16,680 nucleotides of DNA, taken from positions 1 to 16,680 of the forward strand of contig JAFGQJ010000305.1 in assembly GCA_016935715.1 (NCBI GenBank). The letters are read 5' to 3'. Below, one piece after another: positions 1 to 6,910 of this stretch (position 1 is its first letter; each line of letters begins with the position of its first letter). Source of the stretch: Spirochaetales bacterium (GTDB taxonomy: Bacteria > Spirochaetota > Spirochaetia > SZUA-6 > DRHE01). The notes under the pieces are model-generated. The model was not told the DNA's origin and did no database searches. It saw only the letters and a list, made by a program, of their open reading frames with translations. A program made the translations under genes and the position numbers.

Positions 1-986
1 ATGTTTTCCATGTTGTTGTACACGTGCCAGCCGGAATGGGAGACCGTTGTGGTGTTGAGCTTTTCCGCCACGGCAGCGGCACTCTTCCTGTCAGGCAGGA
101 ACACCGTCAGGATCGTGCCGCACTCCCCGTCCGGATCATTGAGACGGCGAAACTTCAGGCCTTCGACATCCTGGATCTGCTGCTTGAAGCGCGCCTTGAG
201 GGTACGAAGGCGCTGGATGATCCTTTCCAGCTTACGGAATTGGGCGAGGAGAACCGCCGCGTTGAGCTCGGTCATGCGGAAGTTCTGGCCGATCACCGCC
301 CGGTTTCCCACCTCCACGCCCGTCCGGAGGGGAAAGTGCCCCTGGTCGTGAAAGGCGAAGGCCTGCCTGTACAGATTCTCGTCATCCGTCACCACCATGC
401 CGCCGTCCCCGGCATTGATGGTCTTGAAGATGTTGAACGAGTAGGTACCGAGCAGCCCGATCGTACCGAGCCGCCTGCCCCTGTAGGATCCTCCGAAGGC
501 CTGGGCCGTGTCCTCGATCAGCATCAGCTTGTGCCTGTCTGCGATCGCTTTGAGGGCACCCAGGTCGGCCGAGTTGCCGATCATGTGCACCGGCAGGATC
601 GCCTTGGTGTAAGGGGTGATCCGCTGCTCCACGTCTTTCGGATCGAGGGTCAGGCTCTCGTCGACTTCGGCCAGGACCGGAACGGCGTTGCAGGTGATCA
701 CCGAGGACATCGAGGCGATGAAGGTGTAGCCGGGAACGATGACCTCGTCCCCCGGCCCGATGCCGGCGGCCGCCATGGCCACGATCAGGGCCGCGGTTCC
801 CGAGGAGACGGCCAGGGCGTGCCTGGCCCCGAATGCGCGGCTCACCTCCTCCTCCAGGGTCTTCACCCTGTGCTTGAAGCTGGGGTCCTTCTCATCCCCG
901 TAGCGGAACAGGTAGCGGGCGCGTATGAGCTCGAGCAGCTCCTGCTCTTCCTCTTTTCCGATCCAGTAGTATCCGGGACCTGGCAT
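1..986 (-). CDS. DegT/DnrJ/EryC1/StrS aminotransferase, KdnA-like, cut by the window edge
   Basis: This is a PLP-dependent sugar aminotransferase of fold type I, cytosolic, expected to transfer an amino group to a keto-sugar. It starts at ATG 986 behind a GGAGGAAAG ribosome site and about 328 codons are visible; the C-terminus lies beyond the left edge. Visible motifs are SSGTAAL near residue 67, GDEVIVPGYTF, IEDTAQA with Asp159 as the likely PLP-pyridine contact, and SFNIFKTINAGDGG with Lys188 as the likely Schiff-base lysine. The N-terminus (MPG, then LFRYG) and the run VHMIGN, DQGH, GQNFRMTELNAA resemble, from memory, KdnA, which makes 8-amino-8-deoxy-Kdo. The family covers many substrates, so the substrate is not assigned. 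It diverges from the ROK regulator and has a good promoter of its own, so that regulator may control it. Confidence 0.88.
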   Translation of the reverse strand, partial: MPGPGYYWIGKEEEQELLELIRARYLFRYGDEKDPSFKHRVKTLEEEVSRAFGARHALAVSSGTAALIVAMAAAGIGPGDEVIVPGYTFIASMSSVITCNAVPVLAEVDESLTLDPKDVEQRITPYTKAILPVHMIGNSADLGALKAIADRHKLMLIEDTAQAFGGSYRGRRLGTIGLLGTYSFNIFKTINAGDGGMVVTDDENLYRQAFAFHDQGHFPLRTGVEVGNRAVIGQNFRMTELNAAVLLAQFRKLERIIQRLRTLKARFKQQIQDVEGLKFRRLNDPDGECGTILTVFLPDRKSAAAVAEKLNTTTVSHSGWHVYNNMEN

Positions 987-987
987 C

Positions 988-1059
988 TCTTTCCTCCGAA
1001 ATCAGATGGTTTTAGCTTGTTTCAAGGGGAATTGTAGCCTACTGTCCCCGTGCGGTCAA
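988..1059 (-). promoter_or_regulatory. Promoter and ribosome site of the aminotransferase gene
   Basis: On the minus strand TTGACC (1059-1054) and TACAAT (1036-1031) are separated by exactly 17 bp, close to the sigma-70 consensus. Transcription would start near 1024, giving a leader of about 38 nt with the GGAGGAAAG ribosome site just before ATG 986. The -35 element overlaps the left arm of the inverted repeat at 1057-1102, so a protein bound there would compete with RNA polymerase. Confidence 0.65.
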
Positions 1060-1102
1060 GTTATTAGGAGCATATCTCCCTTAATAAAGGGTGAATAACT
1101 TG
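1057..1102. promoter_or_regulatory. Nested inverted repeats, candidate operator between two divergent promoters
   Basis: CAAGTTATT (1057-1065) and AATAACTTG (1094-1102) form a perfect 9-bp inverted repeat. Each arm, read outward, supplies the TTG of a -35 element: TTGACC to the left and TTGTAA to the right. Nested inside is a second near-palindrome at 1061-1087, with TTATTA and GGAG facing CTCC and TAATAA across CATAT, two extra bases on the right. A third small hairpin, CCCTT-AATA-AAGGG, spans 1078-1091. TTATT/AATAA half-sites recall sites bound by NagC/Mlc-type ROK repressors, and a ROK gene starts just downstream, so autoregulation is a reasonable inference. Confidence 0.5.
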
Positions 1103-1128
1103 TAATAGCACGGACTTTCGTATATTAT
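1100..1128 (+). promoter_or_regulatory. Candidate promoter of the ROK regulator gene
   Basis: TTGTAA (1100-1105) and TATTAT (1123-1128) are 17 bp apart on the plus strand. The leader to ATG 1214 would be about 78 nt. The -35 element shares its TTG with the right arm of the inverted repeat ending at 1102. Confidence 0.45.
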
Positions 1129-1213
1129 TTGTCTAAGTCAGCCGAACACGTTGATAAAATGTCATGATTAGTGCCGCATTGATGCCAATACCCTACTGAA
1201 AATCGAAGGCAGA

Positions 1214-2449
1214 ATGACACGACTGAGCAGGAACGAGGTCCGGGTGATCCGGGCAATTTTCTCCCAACCCCATCCGACCCGCTCTTCCGTCGCGCGACGG
1301 ACCCGCCTGAGCCTGGTCAAGATCTCCGCGGTCTTGAAAGGGCTGGAGAAAAAAAGGTACATCGAGAGGGCGGGCAAACGGAGGACGACCGGGGGACGTC
1401 CCGCCAACATCTACCGGCTCAGGCCCGATCGCGGGGTATCTCTGGGCATCAGCATTGCCCCGGATTCCTTCACCGTGGTCGGGATCGATTGTGCCAAGAG
1501 CGTGCGGATCGAGCAGCGGCATCCCCTGACCCTGCCGGCCGATCCGGATGAGCATGCGGATGCCATCGTGGGACAGGTGGTGCCCGTGGTGGAGAAGCTG
1601 ACTGCGGATCGACCGGAGGGGCTTCCGGTCATCTGCCTCGGGCTCGCCCTTCCCGGCATGGTGGACAGCAGGCGGGGGATCTGGCTTCTCGGGCTCCAGC
1701 TGACCGGCATCGCCCACATCGACATCGTCCGCCTGTTCGAGCAGCGCCTGGGGATTCCCGTGTTTGCGGAAGACGTCTCACGGACCCTGGCCGTGCTGGA
1801 GATGTACAGACCCGGAGGCAGGGGGGGGCGAAACTTCATCCTGCTGTATATCGGCCTGGGATTGGGCACCGGGATCGTCATCAACGGCAGGATCTACCGC
1901 GGCTACCACGGCCTGGCCGGGGAGATCGGCCACGTGGAGCACGCGGACAACACCTACAGATGCAGCTGCAACAGCGTGGGCTGCCTGGAGACCATCGTCT
2001 CCACCGGGGGGATCCTGCGGCTGTTCCGCGACCGCTTGAAGGAGGGGGTGCGCTCGAGCCTGCAGAAAACCATGCTCAGGGACGCCTCCGGTCCCGGCCT
2101 GGAGGAAATACAGGCCGCCGCCCGGGAGGGGGACCGGGTCGCCCAGGCCACACTCGCTGAAATAGGAGCCTTCCTGGGCGATGCCTGCGCCACCCTGATC
2201 AAGCTGTTCAACCCTCGAAGCCTGATCATCAGCGGCCTAGGTTCCATGTTCAGAGAGTACTTCCGCGACCCGGTCCAGCAGGTCATCGAGCAGCGTGTGC
2301 TCCCGGAAATGCTGCAGGACTACCGGACCGTGTTTGCTGATTACCGGGAGAATCACGAGGCCTGGGGTGCGGCGCTCCTGGCCTTGAAGTGCTATCTCGA
2401 TCACCTCGATCTCGAACCCGGAGGATCATCCTCCCGGCCGCCGTCCTGA
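1214..2449 (+). CDS. ROK-family transcriptional regulator (NagC/XylR type)
   Basis: This is a 411-residue DNA-binding repressor with an N-terminal winged helix (about residues 1-75; the RRTTGGRP segment fits the wing) followed by a ROK sugar-binding domain. The ROK zinc site is recognisable: GHVEH with His240, then C-S-C-N-S-V-G-C-L-E with Cys250, Cys252 and Cys257. The usual CxCG glycine is Asn253. The position of the kinase/ligand motif ENDxN reads A-E-D-V-S, keeping the Asp but losing both Asn, so sugar-kinase activity is doubtful. The ATG at 1214 has only a weak AAGG-type ribosome site and no better in-frame start was seen. It probably senses a sugar or sugar phosphate and controls itself and the divergent aminotransferase. 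Its 3' end converges on the hydrolase gene 63 bp away. Confidence 0.9.
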   Translation: MTRLSRNEVRVIRAIFSQPHPTRSSVARRTRLSLVKISAVLKGLEKKRYIERAGKRRTTGGRPANIYRLRPDRGVSLGISIAPDSFTVVGIDCAKSVRIEQRHPLTLPADPDEHADAIVGQVVPVVEKLTADRPEGLPVICLGLALPGMVDSRRGIWLLGLQLTGIAHIDIVRLFEQRLGIPVFAEDVSRTLAVLEMYRPGGRGGRNFILLYIGLGLGTGIVINGRIYRGYHGLAGEIGHVEHADNTYRCSCNSVGCLETIVSTGGILRLFRDRLKEGVRSSLQKTMLRDASGPGLEEIQAAAREGDRVAQATLAEIGAFLGDACATLIKLFNPRSLIISGLGSMFREYFRDPVQQVIEQRVLPEMLQDYRTVFADYRENHEAWGAALLALKCYLDHLDLEPGGSSSRPPS

Positions 2450-2512
2450 GCTACCTGACCTGGCGCCGATACAGGAGGATGCGCGCCGACGGCTGAGCGG
2501 CCCGGTGCGACG

Positions 2513-3304
2513 TCACTCCCACCGGTAGAGCTGCACGCGCCGGTCTGCAAACAGGTCGTTGCGATCCGTCACCTTCTTGTTCCTGGCCCGCTCGGGGTCC
2601 ACCTTGATCACGGTCAGGCTGTCGCCCGTCTCTGCGGCCCGGGCCAGCACTTCCCCGTTCTCCGCGGTGATCTGGCTGCACCCGGAGTAGGTCAGGGATT
2701 TTCCGCCCCGCCGCTCCGTGCCGTAACGGTTGGCCAGGATCCAGAACACCCGATTTTCGATGGAGCGCACACGGGTGGTGAGCTGTCCGTATTCGGGAAG
2801 CACTAGGTTCGAAGGATGGCAGATGATCTGGGCGCCCTGCAGCGCCAGGGTACGGGCCGCTTCGGGAAAGAAGTGGTCGAAACAGACGAGCAGCCCCACC
2901 TTGACGCCGTCGATCTCGAACAGCGGAAAACCGCGGTCTCCCGGGGAGAAGTACAGCTTTTCCTCGTGGAACAGATGCACCTTGCGGTACACTCCGACCA
3001 CGCCTTTCGGACCGACCAATACCGCGCTGTTGAACAGCGAGCTTCCGCTGCGCTCCGCCATCCCGACGGCCAGGTGGCAGTTCGACCCGGCGGCCGCTAG
3101 GGTCAGTCTGTCGGTAGACGGGCCCGGTATCTCCTCGGCCATCTGCTCCACCTCTTCCCTGCGGGTGAACAGATAGCCGCTCAGGGCCAGCTCCGGGGCC
3201 ACGATCAGGTCCGCCTGAGCGCCGGAAACTCCGTCGAGCAGGGTCTCGAGATTGTGTTCGGGCTGGCCGAAGCGGGGGGCGAACTGGTAGAAACCGATAC
3301 GCAT
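2513..3304 (-). CDS. Carbon-nitrogen hydrolase (nitrilase superfamily)
   Basis: This is a 263-residue cytosolic amidase of the nitrilase superfamily, which cleaves non-peptide C-N bonds. The catalytic triad is visible: Glu38 in APELALSGY, Lys108 in VYRKVHLF and Cys141 in LLVCFDHFFPE. The length is typical of single-domain members such as omega-amidases, N-carbamoyl-amino-acid or N-carbamoylputrescine amidases. I cannot choose among these. The start at 3304 is preferred because the family begins with M-R-I-G-type strands and GAGGAGA lies 4-5 nt upstream. An open frame continues to 3700 but runs antisense through the PhoH gene. No neighbour points to a pathway, and the gene appears monocistronic. 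Confidence 0.88.
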   Translation of the reverse strand: MRIGFYQFAPRFGQPEHNLETLLDGVSGAQADLIVAPELALSGYLFTRREEVEQMAEEIPGPSTDRLTLAAAGSNCHLAVGMAERSGSSLFNSAVLVGPKGVVGVYRKVHLFHEEKLYFSPGDRGFPLFEIDGVKVGLLVCFDHFFPEAARTLALQGAQIICHPSNLVLPEYGQLTTRVRSIENRVFWILANRYGTERRGGKSLTYSGCSQITAENGEVLARAAETGDSLTVIKVDPERARNKKVTDRNDLFADRRVQLYRWE

Positions 3305-3307
3305 GAA

Positions 3308-3374
3308 ATCTCCTCGATAAGCGGTGAAATTATACAGTAAATCGAGTATAGTATAAACAAACTCTCGAGGAGAT
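3308..3374. promoter_or_regulatory. Divergent promoter region flanked by a perfect 10-bp inverted repeat
   Basis: ATCTCCTCGA (3308-3317) and TCGAGGAGAT (3365-3374) are exact reverse complements, and each contains the ribosome site of its own gene. Between them lies a perfect minus-strand -10, TATAAT (3334-3329), with a weak -35 TTTATA at 3357-3352 (17 bp). For the plus strand, TATAGT (3347-3352) has a weak -35 GTGAAA at 3324-3329 (17 bp). The two promoters overlap, so they may compete. Confidence 0.45.
3367..3373 (+). promoter_or_regulatory. Ribosome binding site selecting the TTG start of the PhoH gene
   Basis: GAGGAGA ends 7 nt before TTG 3381 but 19 nt before the next in-frame ATG at 3393. 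The spacing favours TTG. Confidence 0.6.
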
Positions 3375-3380
3375 ATACGA

Positions 3381-4688
3381 TTGGCTGCACCGATGAAAAC
3401 CTTCGTGATCGACACCAATGTCTTCATCCATCGACCCGATGCCGTCCTCTCTTTCCGCGACAATGAGATCGTGGTTCCTCTCTGGGTGCTGGAGGAGCTG
3501 GACAACCTCAAGAAGAGCAGGGAGGAGCGGGGCAGGAATGCCCGGGAGAGCATCCGTCTGCTGGACGAGCTCAGCCGCCACGGGGATCTGAAGGAGGGAG
3601 TCAGGATGGAAAACGGTTCCATCCTGAGGGTCTGGCTCAGCAACACCCGCAACCTGGAGAGCATCCCGGTAGACCTGGAGACGGATAAAAACGACAACAA
3701 GATTCTCCTGGCCGCCTACACGCTGCAGAAAGAGGGCAAACAGGTTTTCTTCGTTTCCAAGGACATCAGCGCCCGGCTCAAGGCCACGGCCCTGGGCATC
3801 AAGGCGGTGGACTACGAAAAGCAGAAGGTGAACATCGATACCCTCTACAGGGGCTACACCGAGATGGACGTGGGCCAGGACAGCCTGCAGGAGCTCAAGA
3901 GCTCCGGCGCCATCCCCTGGAATGCCCGCCTGGTTCCGAATGAATTCGTCCTGCTCCGGGAGGCAAAGAGCGGCGAGATCGCCCTGAGCCGGTACAATCA
4001 GGGAGAGTCCGGTCTCCAATTCGTCCCGCCCTTGGACGGCGTGTGCGGCATCCGTCCCCTGAACCGCAATCAGGAGATGGCTCTGAATCTGCTGCTCGAC
4101 GATTCGATCTCCCTGGTGACCCTGGTGGGAAAGGCGGGAACGGGCAAGACCCTTCTGGCCCTGGCTGCGGGGCTGAACCGGGCCCTGACCGAGGACCGTT
4201 TCTCCCGGGTGCTTCTGGCGCGGCCGATCATCCCGATGGGCAAGGATATCGGCTATCTGCCGGGGGACAAGATCGACAAGCTCGCCAACTGGATGCAGCC
4301 GGTGTACGACAACCTCGAGTACATTCTCAGCGTGGACCGGAAGCTGCGGGACCTGACCGTGGACCAGCTGATCAGCCGCCGCCTGATCGAGATCGAAGCC
4401 CTGACCTACATCCGGGGGCGGTCCCTGCCCAATCAATTCATCATCATCGATGAAGCGCAGAACCTTTCCCCCCACGAGGTCAAGACGATCGTCAGCCGGG
4501 CGGGCACCGGGACCAAGGTCGTTCTCACGGGAGATCCCTACCAGATCGACACGCCGTACCTGGATTCCAACTCCAACGGTCTCACCTACCTGGTGGAGGC
4601 CTTCAAGGGTCAGAAACCCTTCGGGCACGTCACGCTGGAAAAATCCGAGCGCAGTCCCCTGGCGGAGCTGGCCGCGGAGCTGCTGTAA
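3381..4688 (+). CDS. PIN-PhoH protein (PhoH2/YlaK-type ATPase)
   Basis: This 435-residue protein joins an N-terminal PIN nuclease-like domain (about residues 6-145) to a C-terminal PhoH ATPase/helicase-type domain (about 225-435). The PIN part shows the first acidic residue in VIDTN (Asp11), then ELDNLKK, and later ETDKNDNKI and VFFVSKD. The ATPase part has Walker A G-K-A-G-T-G-K-T (residues 250-257), PIIPMGKDIGYLPG, and Walker B IIIDEAQN (Asp357-Glu358). The family is linked to RNA unwinding and cleavage; the precise role here is unknown. The TTG start at 3381 adds four residues before the ATG at 3393. It diverges from the nitrilase-like gene and converges with vapC, which is itself a PIN protein but unrelated in layout. 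Confidence 0.93.
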   Translation: MAAPMKTFVIDTNVFIHRPDAVLSFRDNEIVVPLWVLEELDNLKKSREERGRNARESIRLLDELSRHGDLKEGVRMENGSILRVWLSNTRNLESIPVDLETDKNDNKILLAAYTLQKEGKQVFFVSKDISARLKATALGIKAVDYEKQKVNIDTLYRGYTEMDVGQDSLQELKSSGAIPWNARLVPNEFVLLREAKSGEIALSRYNQGESGLQFVPPLDGVCGIRPLNRNQEMALNLLLDDSISLVTLVGKAGTGKTLLALAAGLNRALTEDRFSRVLLARPIIPMGKDIGYLPGDKIDKLANWMQPVYDNLEYILSVDRKLRDLTVDQLISRRLIEIEALTYIRGRSLPNQFIIIDEAQNLSPHEVKTIVSRAGTGTKVVLTGDPYQIDTPYLDSNSNGLTYLVEAFKGQKPFGHVTLEKSERSPLAELAAELL

Positions 4689-4749
4689 GCACGCGGATCC
4701 GGAGCCGGAGGCTCAAAGCGTACAGGCAACGGCAGCCTCCCGGTGCTTC
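4687..4749. terminator. Extended hairpin between convergent genes, possible bidirectional terminator
   Basis: AAGCAC (4687-4692) pairs with GTGCTT (4744-4749), and inside it CCGGAGGCT (4705-4713) pairs with AGCCTCCCGG (4734-4743) with one bulged base. The left outer arm overlaps the PhoH stop codon. Only short T-rich tracts (CTTCTT) follow on the plus strand, so it is not a textbook intrinsic terminator. It lies where PhoH and vapC transcription meet. Confidence 0.35.
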
Positions 4750-4770
4750 TTACCAGATGATTTGTACAGA

Positions 4771-5136
4771 TTACTTCTTGATCAGATCATCCGGACTCAG
4801 TATGGTCAAGCCGTGTATCAACGCCTGGGAAACCAACATCCGGTCGAAAGGTTCGTTGTGTACGGCGGGAAGGGTGGAAACCTGCAGCGATGCTGCTTCA
4901 TCGAGAGGCAGAGAGAGTATCCCATGCCGCTCGCGCTGCTGCGGAATATACAGCCTGGGTTCTTCGGGCAGGTCCAGTCTGCCGATGGCGTGCTTCACGG
5001 CGATTTCCCATCCTGACACGGCGCTCAAAAACACATCGTTGTCCGGATCGCTATACAGTCGTTTTACCTGATCGGTCAGCTCCTCGGCATCGAGGATCAA
5101 CCAGAGAAAAGTGCAGGTATCCAGCAGGAGCCTCAT
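4771..5136 (-). CDS. vapC: VapC-type PIN-domain toxin
   Basis: This 121-residue single PIN domain is the likely toxin of a type II toxin-antitoxin pair, a Mg-dependent endoribonuclease in the cytosol. Conserved acidic positions are Asp6 in LLLDTCTFLW, Glu44 in SGWEIAVKHA, Asp98 in FDRMLVSQA and Asp116 in LSPDD. Length and C-terminus match family members of about 120-130 residues. Its ATG (5136) overlaps the antitoxin's end by 4 bp, the usual translational coupling. No target can be inferred. VapC families paired with PhdYeFM rather than AbrB-like antitoxins are common. The site looks intact, so activity is expected. Confidence 0.9.
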   Translation of the reverse strand: MRLLLDTCTFLWLILDAEELTDQVKRLYSDPDNDVFLSAVSGWEIAVKHAIGRLDLPEEPRLYIPQQRERHGILSLPLDEAASLQVSTLPAVHNEPFDRMLVSQALIHGLTILSPDDLIKK

Positions 5137-5378
5137 CCGCCCCTGCCCTCAAAGACATCCTGGATTTCCTGCGGAAGGGGCGCGAAGAAATCCCGGGACA
5201 GAGTGAACTCTCCTTTGGCCAGACCTATCGGCCGGGGACTGCGGCGTGTGCGATGGATCGGAACGATCTCAGCGATCGGAATGTTCCGTTTGCACAGCAG
5301 GATCTTCTCCCCCTGCTCGACCCTGGAAAGATACTTCGACAGATGGGTCTTCGCTTCGTGAATATTGAGCCGAATCAT
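5133..5378 (-). CDS. PhdYeFM-family antitoxin
   Basis: This 81-residue protein would bind DNA through its N-terminal Phd/YefM fold and neutralise VapC through its C-terminal tail. The N-terminus MIRLNIHEAKTHLSKYLSRVEQGEKILLCKR, here split as two blocks around LSKYL, is characteristic: strand, then helix, then GE-x-I-L-L. The C-terminal segment (DFFAPLPQEIQDVFEG) is typical of the toxin-binding tail. The start at ATG 5378 lacks a clear ribosome site; a TTGACT hexamer lies upstream (5413-5408) without a convincing -10. It begins 49 bp after the CoA-transferase stop on the same strand, so readthrough from that gene could contribute to expression. Confidence 0.88.
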   Translation of the reverse strand: MIRLNIHEAKTHLSKYLSRVEQGEKILLCKRNIPIAEIVPIHRTRRSPRPIGLAKGEFTLSRDFFAPLPQEIQDVFEGRGG

Positions 5379-5427
5379 GGTTTAAAATCAAATCAAAAAG
5401 TGAACCAAGTCAATACGGCAATCGATG

Positions 5428-6651
5428 TCAGTCGCAGCGCAGGGCTTTTTCATTCAGCAGTCTCTCGATCTCCCGGTCCGGATACCCGAGAAAATCCCTC
5501 AATACCTGCCGGCTGTGCTCTCCGATGCGGGGCGCCGCCGATCGGATCGCCGCCGGCGTTTCCGACATCCGGAAGGGGGAACCCGCCACTGCGATGGTGC
5601 CCAGGTTGGGCTGATGAAGATCCACGATCATCTGTCGATAGCGGATATTGGCATCCTGCACGACCTCCGCGATCGTGTTGAGCGGGGAGTTGGGCAGGCC
5701 CGCCTGCTCGAGCAGCTGGAGCCATTGCACCCTGGTTTTCTTCCTCATCTCCGCTTCCAGGATGGGGATGAGAACGGACCGGTTTTCATTGCGCAGCTCG
5801 TTGCTCTTGTACGCCTGGTGGTCGGTCAAATCCGTGCGCCCGATCGCTTCGCAGAATTTCCTCCACAGCAGATCGTTGCCGACGGGAACGACGATCCACC
5901 CTCCGTCCTTCGTGGCGAAGCACTGAAAGGGCGTGATGGAGGGATGAGCCGTTCCCAGGGGCTGGGGGATTTCACCGTCCACGCTGTAGCGCACCACGGC
6001 ATTCTCCAGGATATACACCAGCCCGTCGACCATCGATATGTCGATGTACTGACCTTTCTTCGATCTGTGCCGGTAGTTCAGAGCGGCCAGTATCCCTATT
6101 GCAGCCTGATGGCCCGCCACGATGTCACCGACCGAGGTACCGACCCTCACCGGCGGTCCGCCGATCGGACCGGTGATGCTCATCAGCCCGCTGTAGGCCT
6201 GGGCCACCATGTCATAGGCCGGTTTTTCCGCGAACTCGGGCAGGGCGTCATGCCCGAAACCGGAGATCGAGCAGTACACGATGCGCTCGTTGAGCTGTTG
6301 GATTCGCTGCCAGGAAAAACCGAGCTTGCTCATTGTGGTCGGCCGGTAGTTTTCCACCACCACGTCGGCTCGAACGAGCAGATCCTCCAGAACCCGCCTG
6401 CCGGACTCACTCTTGAGATCCAGGCACACGCTCTTCTTGTTCCGGTTCACGCTGATGAAATAGGCGCTTTCGCGGTTCTGCGGGTGCTGATCATCGGAGA
6501 GGAAGGGCCCGAAACGTCGGGCATCGTCTCCAGCGGGCGGTTCGATCTTGATTACCTCCGCTCCCAGATCGGCCAGAATCATCGTGCAGAACGGTCCGGC
6601 CAGAACGTGGGACAGATCGATTACCGTGATACCTTCCAGAGCATTGGGCAT
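5428..6651 (-). CDS. Family III CoA-transferase (CaiB/BaiF/Frc type)
   Basis: This 407-residue cytosolic enzyme moves CoA between carboxylic acids. The N-terminus L-E-G-I-T-V-I-D-L-S-H-V-L-A-G-P is diagnostic, followed by LGAEVIKIEPP, NRNKKSVCLDLK and VVENYRP. Asp147 in PAYDMVAQAYSG matches the catalytic aspartate that forms the acyl-enzyme anhydride in formyl-CoA transferase. Start choice: ATG 6651 has AGGA 7 nt upstream and gives the normal N-terminus. An in-frame ATG at 6720 would add 23 atypical residues encoded across a hairpin. No acyl-CoA lyase, ligase or dehydrogenase is nearby, so the acid substrate is unknown (formate, oxalate, carnitine, bile acids and aryl acids all occur in the family). 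It appears to be an orphan member in this window. Confidence 0.92.
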   Translation of the reverse strand: MPNALEGITVIDLSHVLAGPFCTMILADLGAEVIKIEPPAGDDARRFGPFLSDDQHPQNRESAYFISVNRNKKSVCLDLKSESGRRVLEDLLVRADVVVENYRPTTMSKLGFSWQRIQQLNERIVYCSISGFGHDALPEFAEKPAYDMVAQAYSGLMSITGPIGGPPVRVGTSVGDIVAGHQAAIGILAALNYRHRSKKGQYIDISMVDGLVYILENAVVRYSVDGEIPQPLGTAHPSITPFQCFATKDGGWIVVPVGNDLLWRKFCEAIGRTDLTDHQAYKSNELRNENRSVLIPILEAEMRKKTRVQWLQLLEQAGLPNSPLNTIAEVVQDANIRYRQMIVDLHQPNLGTIAVAGSPFRMSETPAAIRSAAPRIGEHSRQVLRDFLGYPDREIERLLNEKALRCD

Positions 6652-6677
6652 GGTTGCATCCTGTTGCTTCCTGAGAA

Positions 6678-6710
6678 CGGGCTGAGTATCAGCCCGCTTT
6701 TCCCCGGGGA
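6678..6710. promoter_or_regulatory. Hairpin in the CoA-transferase leader plus an adjoining palindrome
   Basis: CGGGCTGA (6678-6685) and TCAGCCCG (6689-6696) form a perfect 8-bp stem with a 3-nt loop; on the plus strand a TTTT tract follows (6698-6701). The next 10 bases (6701-6710) are the palindrome TCCCCGGGGA. If translation starts at 6651 the stem sits about 27 nt upstream in the mRNA leader, where it could act as an attenuator or protect the transcript. No plus-strand gene ends here to need a terminator. Confidence 0.4.
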
Positions 6711-6720
6711 TGACCCCCAT

Positions 6721-6910
6721 AGTGGATCTTTTCCTCTTTCCTGTCCAGCCATGAGCGAAAGCCGGACCGGCAGGGAGCGGCGATGGTTACCGTAATTGTT
6801 ATTTCCCGTACCGCAATACAGAATCCTGAATTGCGCGAGAAAGCGTCGTTTGAAACACGGGGCACGGCAGAGCGAAGTTATGGCCTCGGGAATATACTCC
6901 TTCGTGGTGC
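6721..6910. other. Intergenic spacer without a recognisable gene
   Basis: This 190-bp stretch lies between the SIS gene and the CoA-transferase, both on the minus strand. It should hold the CoA-transferase promoter, but no convincing -35/-10 pair was found. Open frames here are short and have no recognisable motif. Confidence 0.5.

Noticed and set aside
24..1037. A 337-codon open frame on the plus strand
   Set aside because: It is antisense to the aminotransferase, whose motifs are unmistakable; the translation is low-complexity His/Asp/Arg-rich without any domain.
1214..2449. ROK protein as the missing sugar kinase
   Set aside because: It has an N-terminal winged helix and a degraded ENDxN motif (A-E-D-V-S), so a repressor is far more likely.
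2450..2512. Possible GGCGC/GCGCC hairpin between the ROK and hydrolase stops as a terminator
   Set aside because: The stem is short, several alternative pairings exist and no T tract follows on either strand.
3305..3700. N-terminal extension of the carbon-nitrogen hydrolase to 395 residues
   Set aside because: The extension is Ser/Arg/Leu-rich, runs antisense through PhoH, and the start at 3304 has a ribosome site and a typical family N-terminus.
3330..4628. A 432-codon open frame on the minus strand
   Set aside because: It is the shadow of the PIN-PhoH gene; no motif and biased composition.
5425..6795. A 456-codon open frame on the plus strand
   Set aside because: It is antisense to the CoA-transferase, which has clear family motifs including the catalytic Asp.
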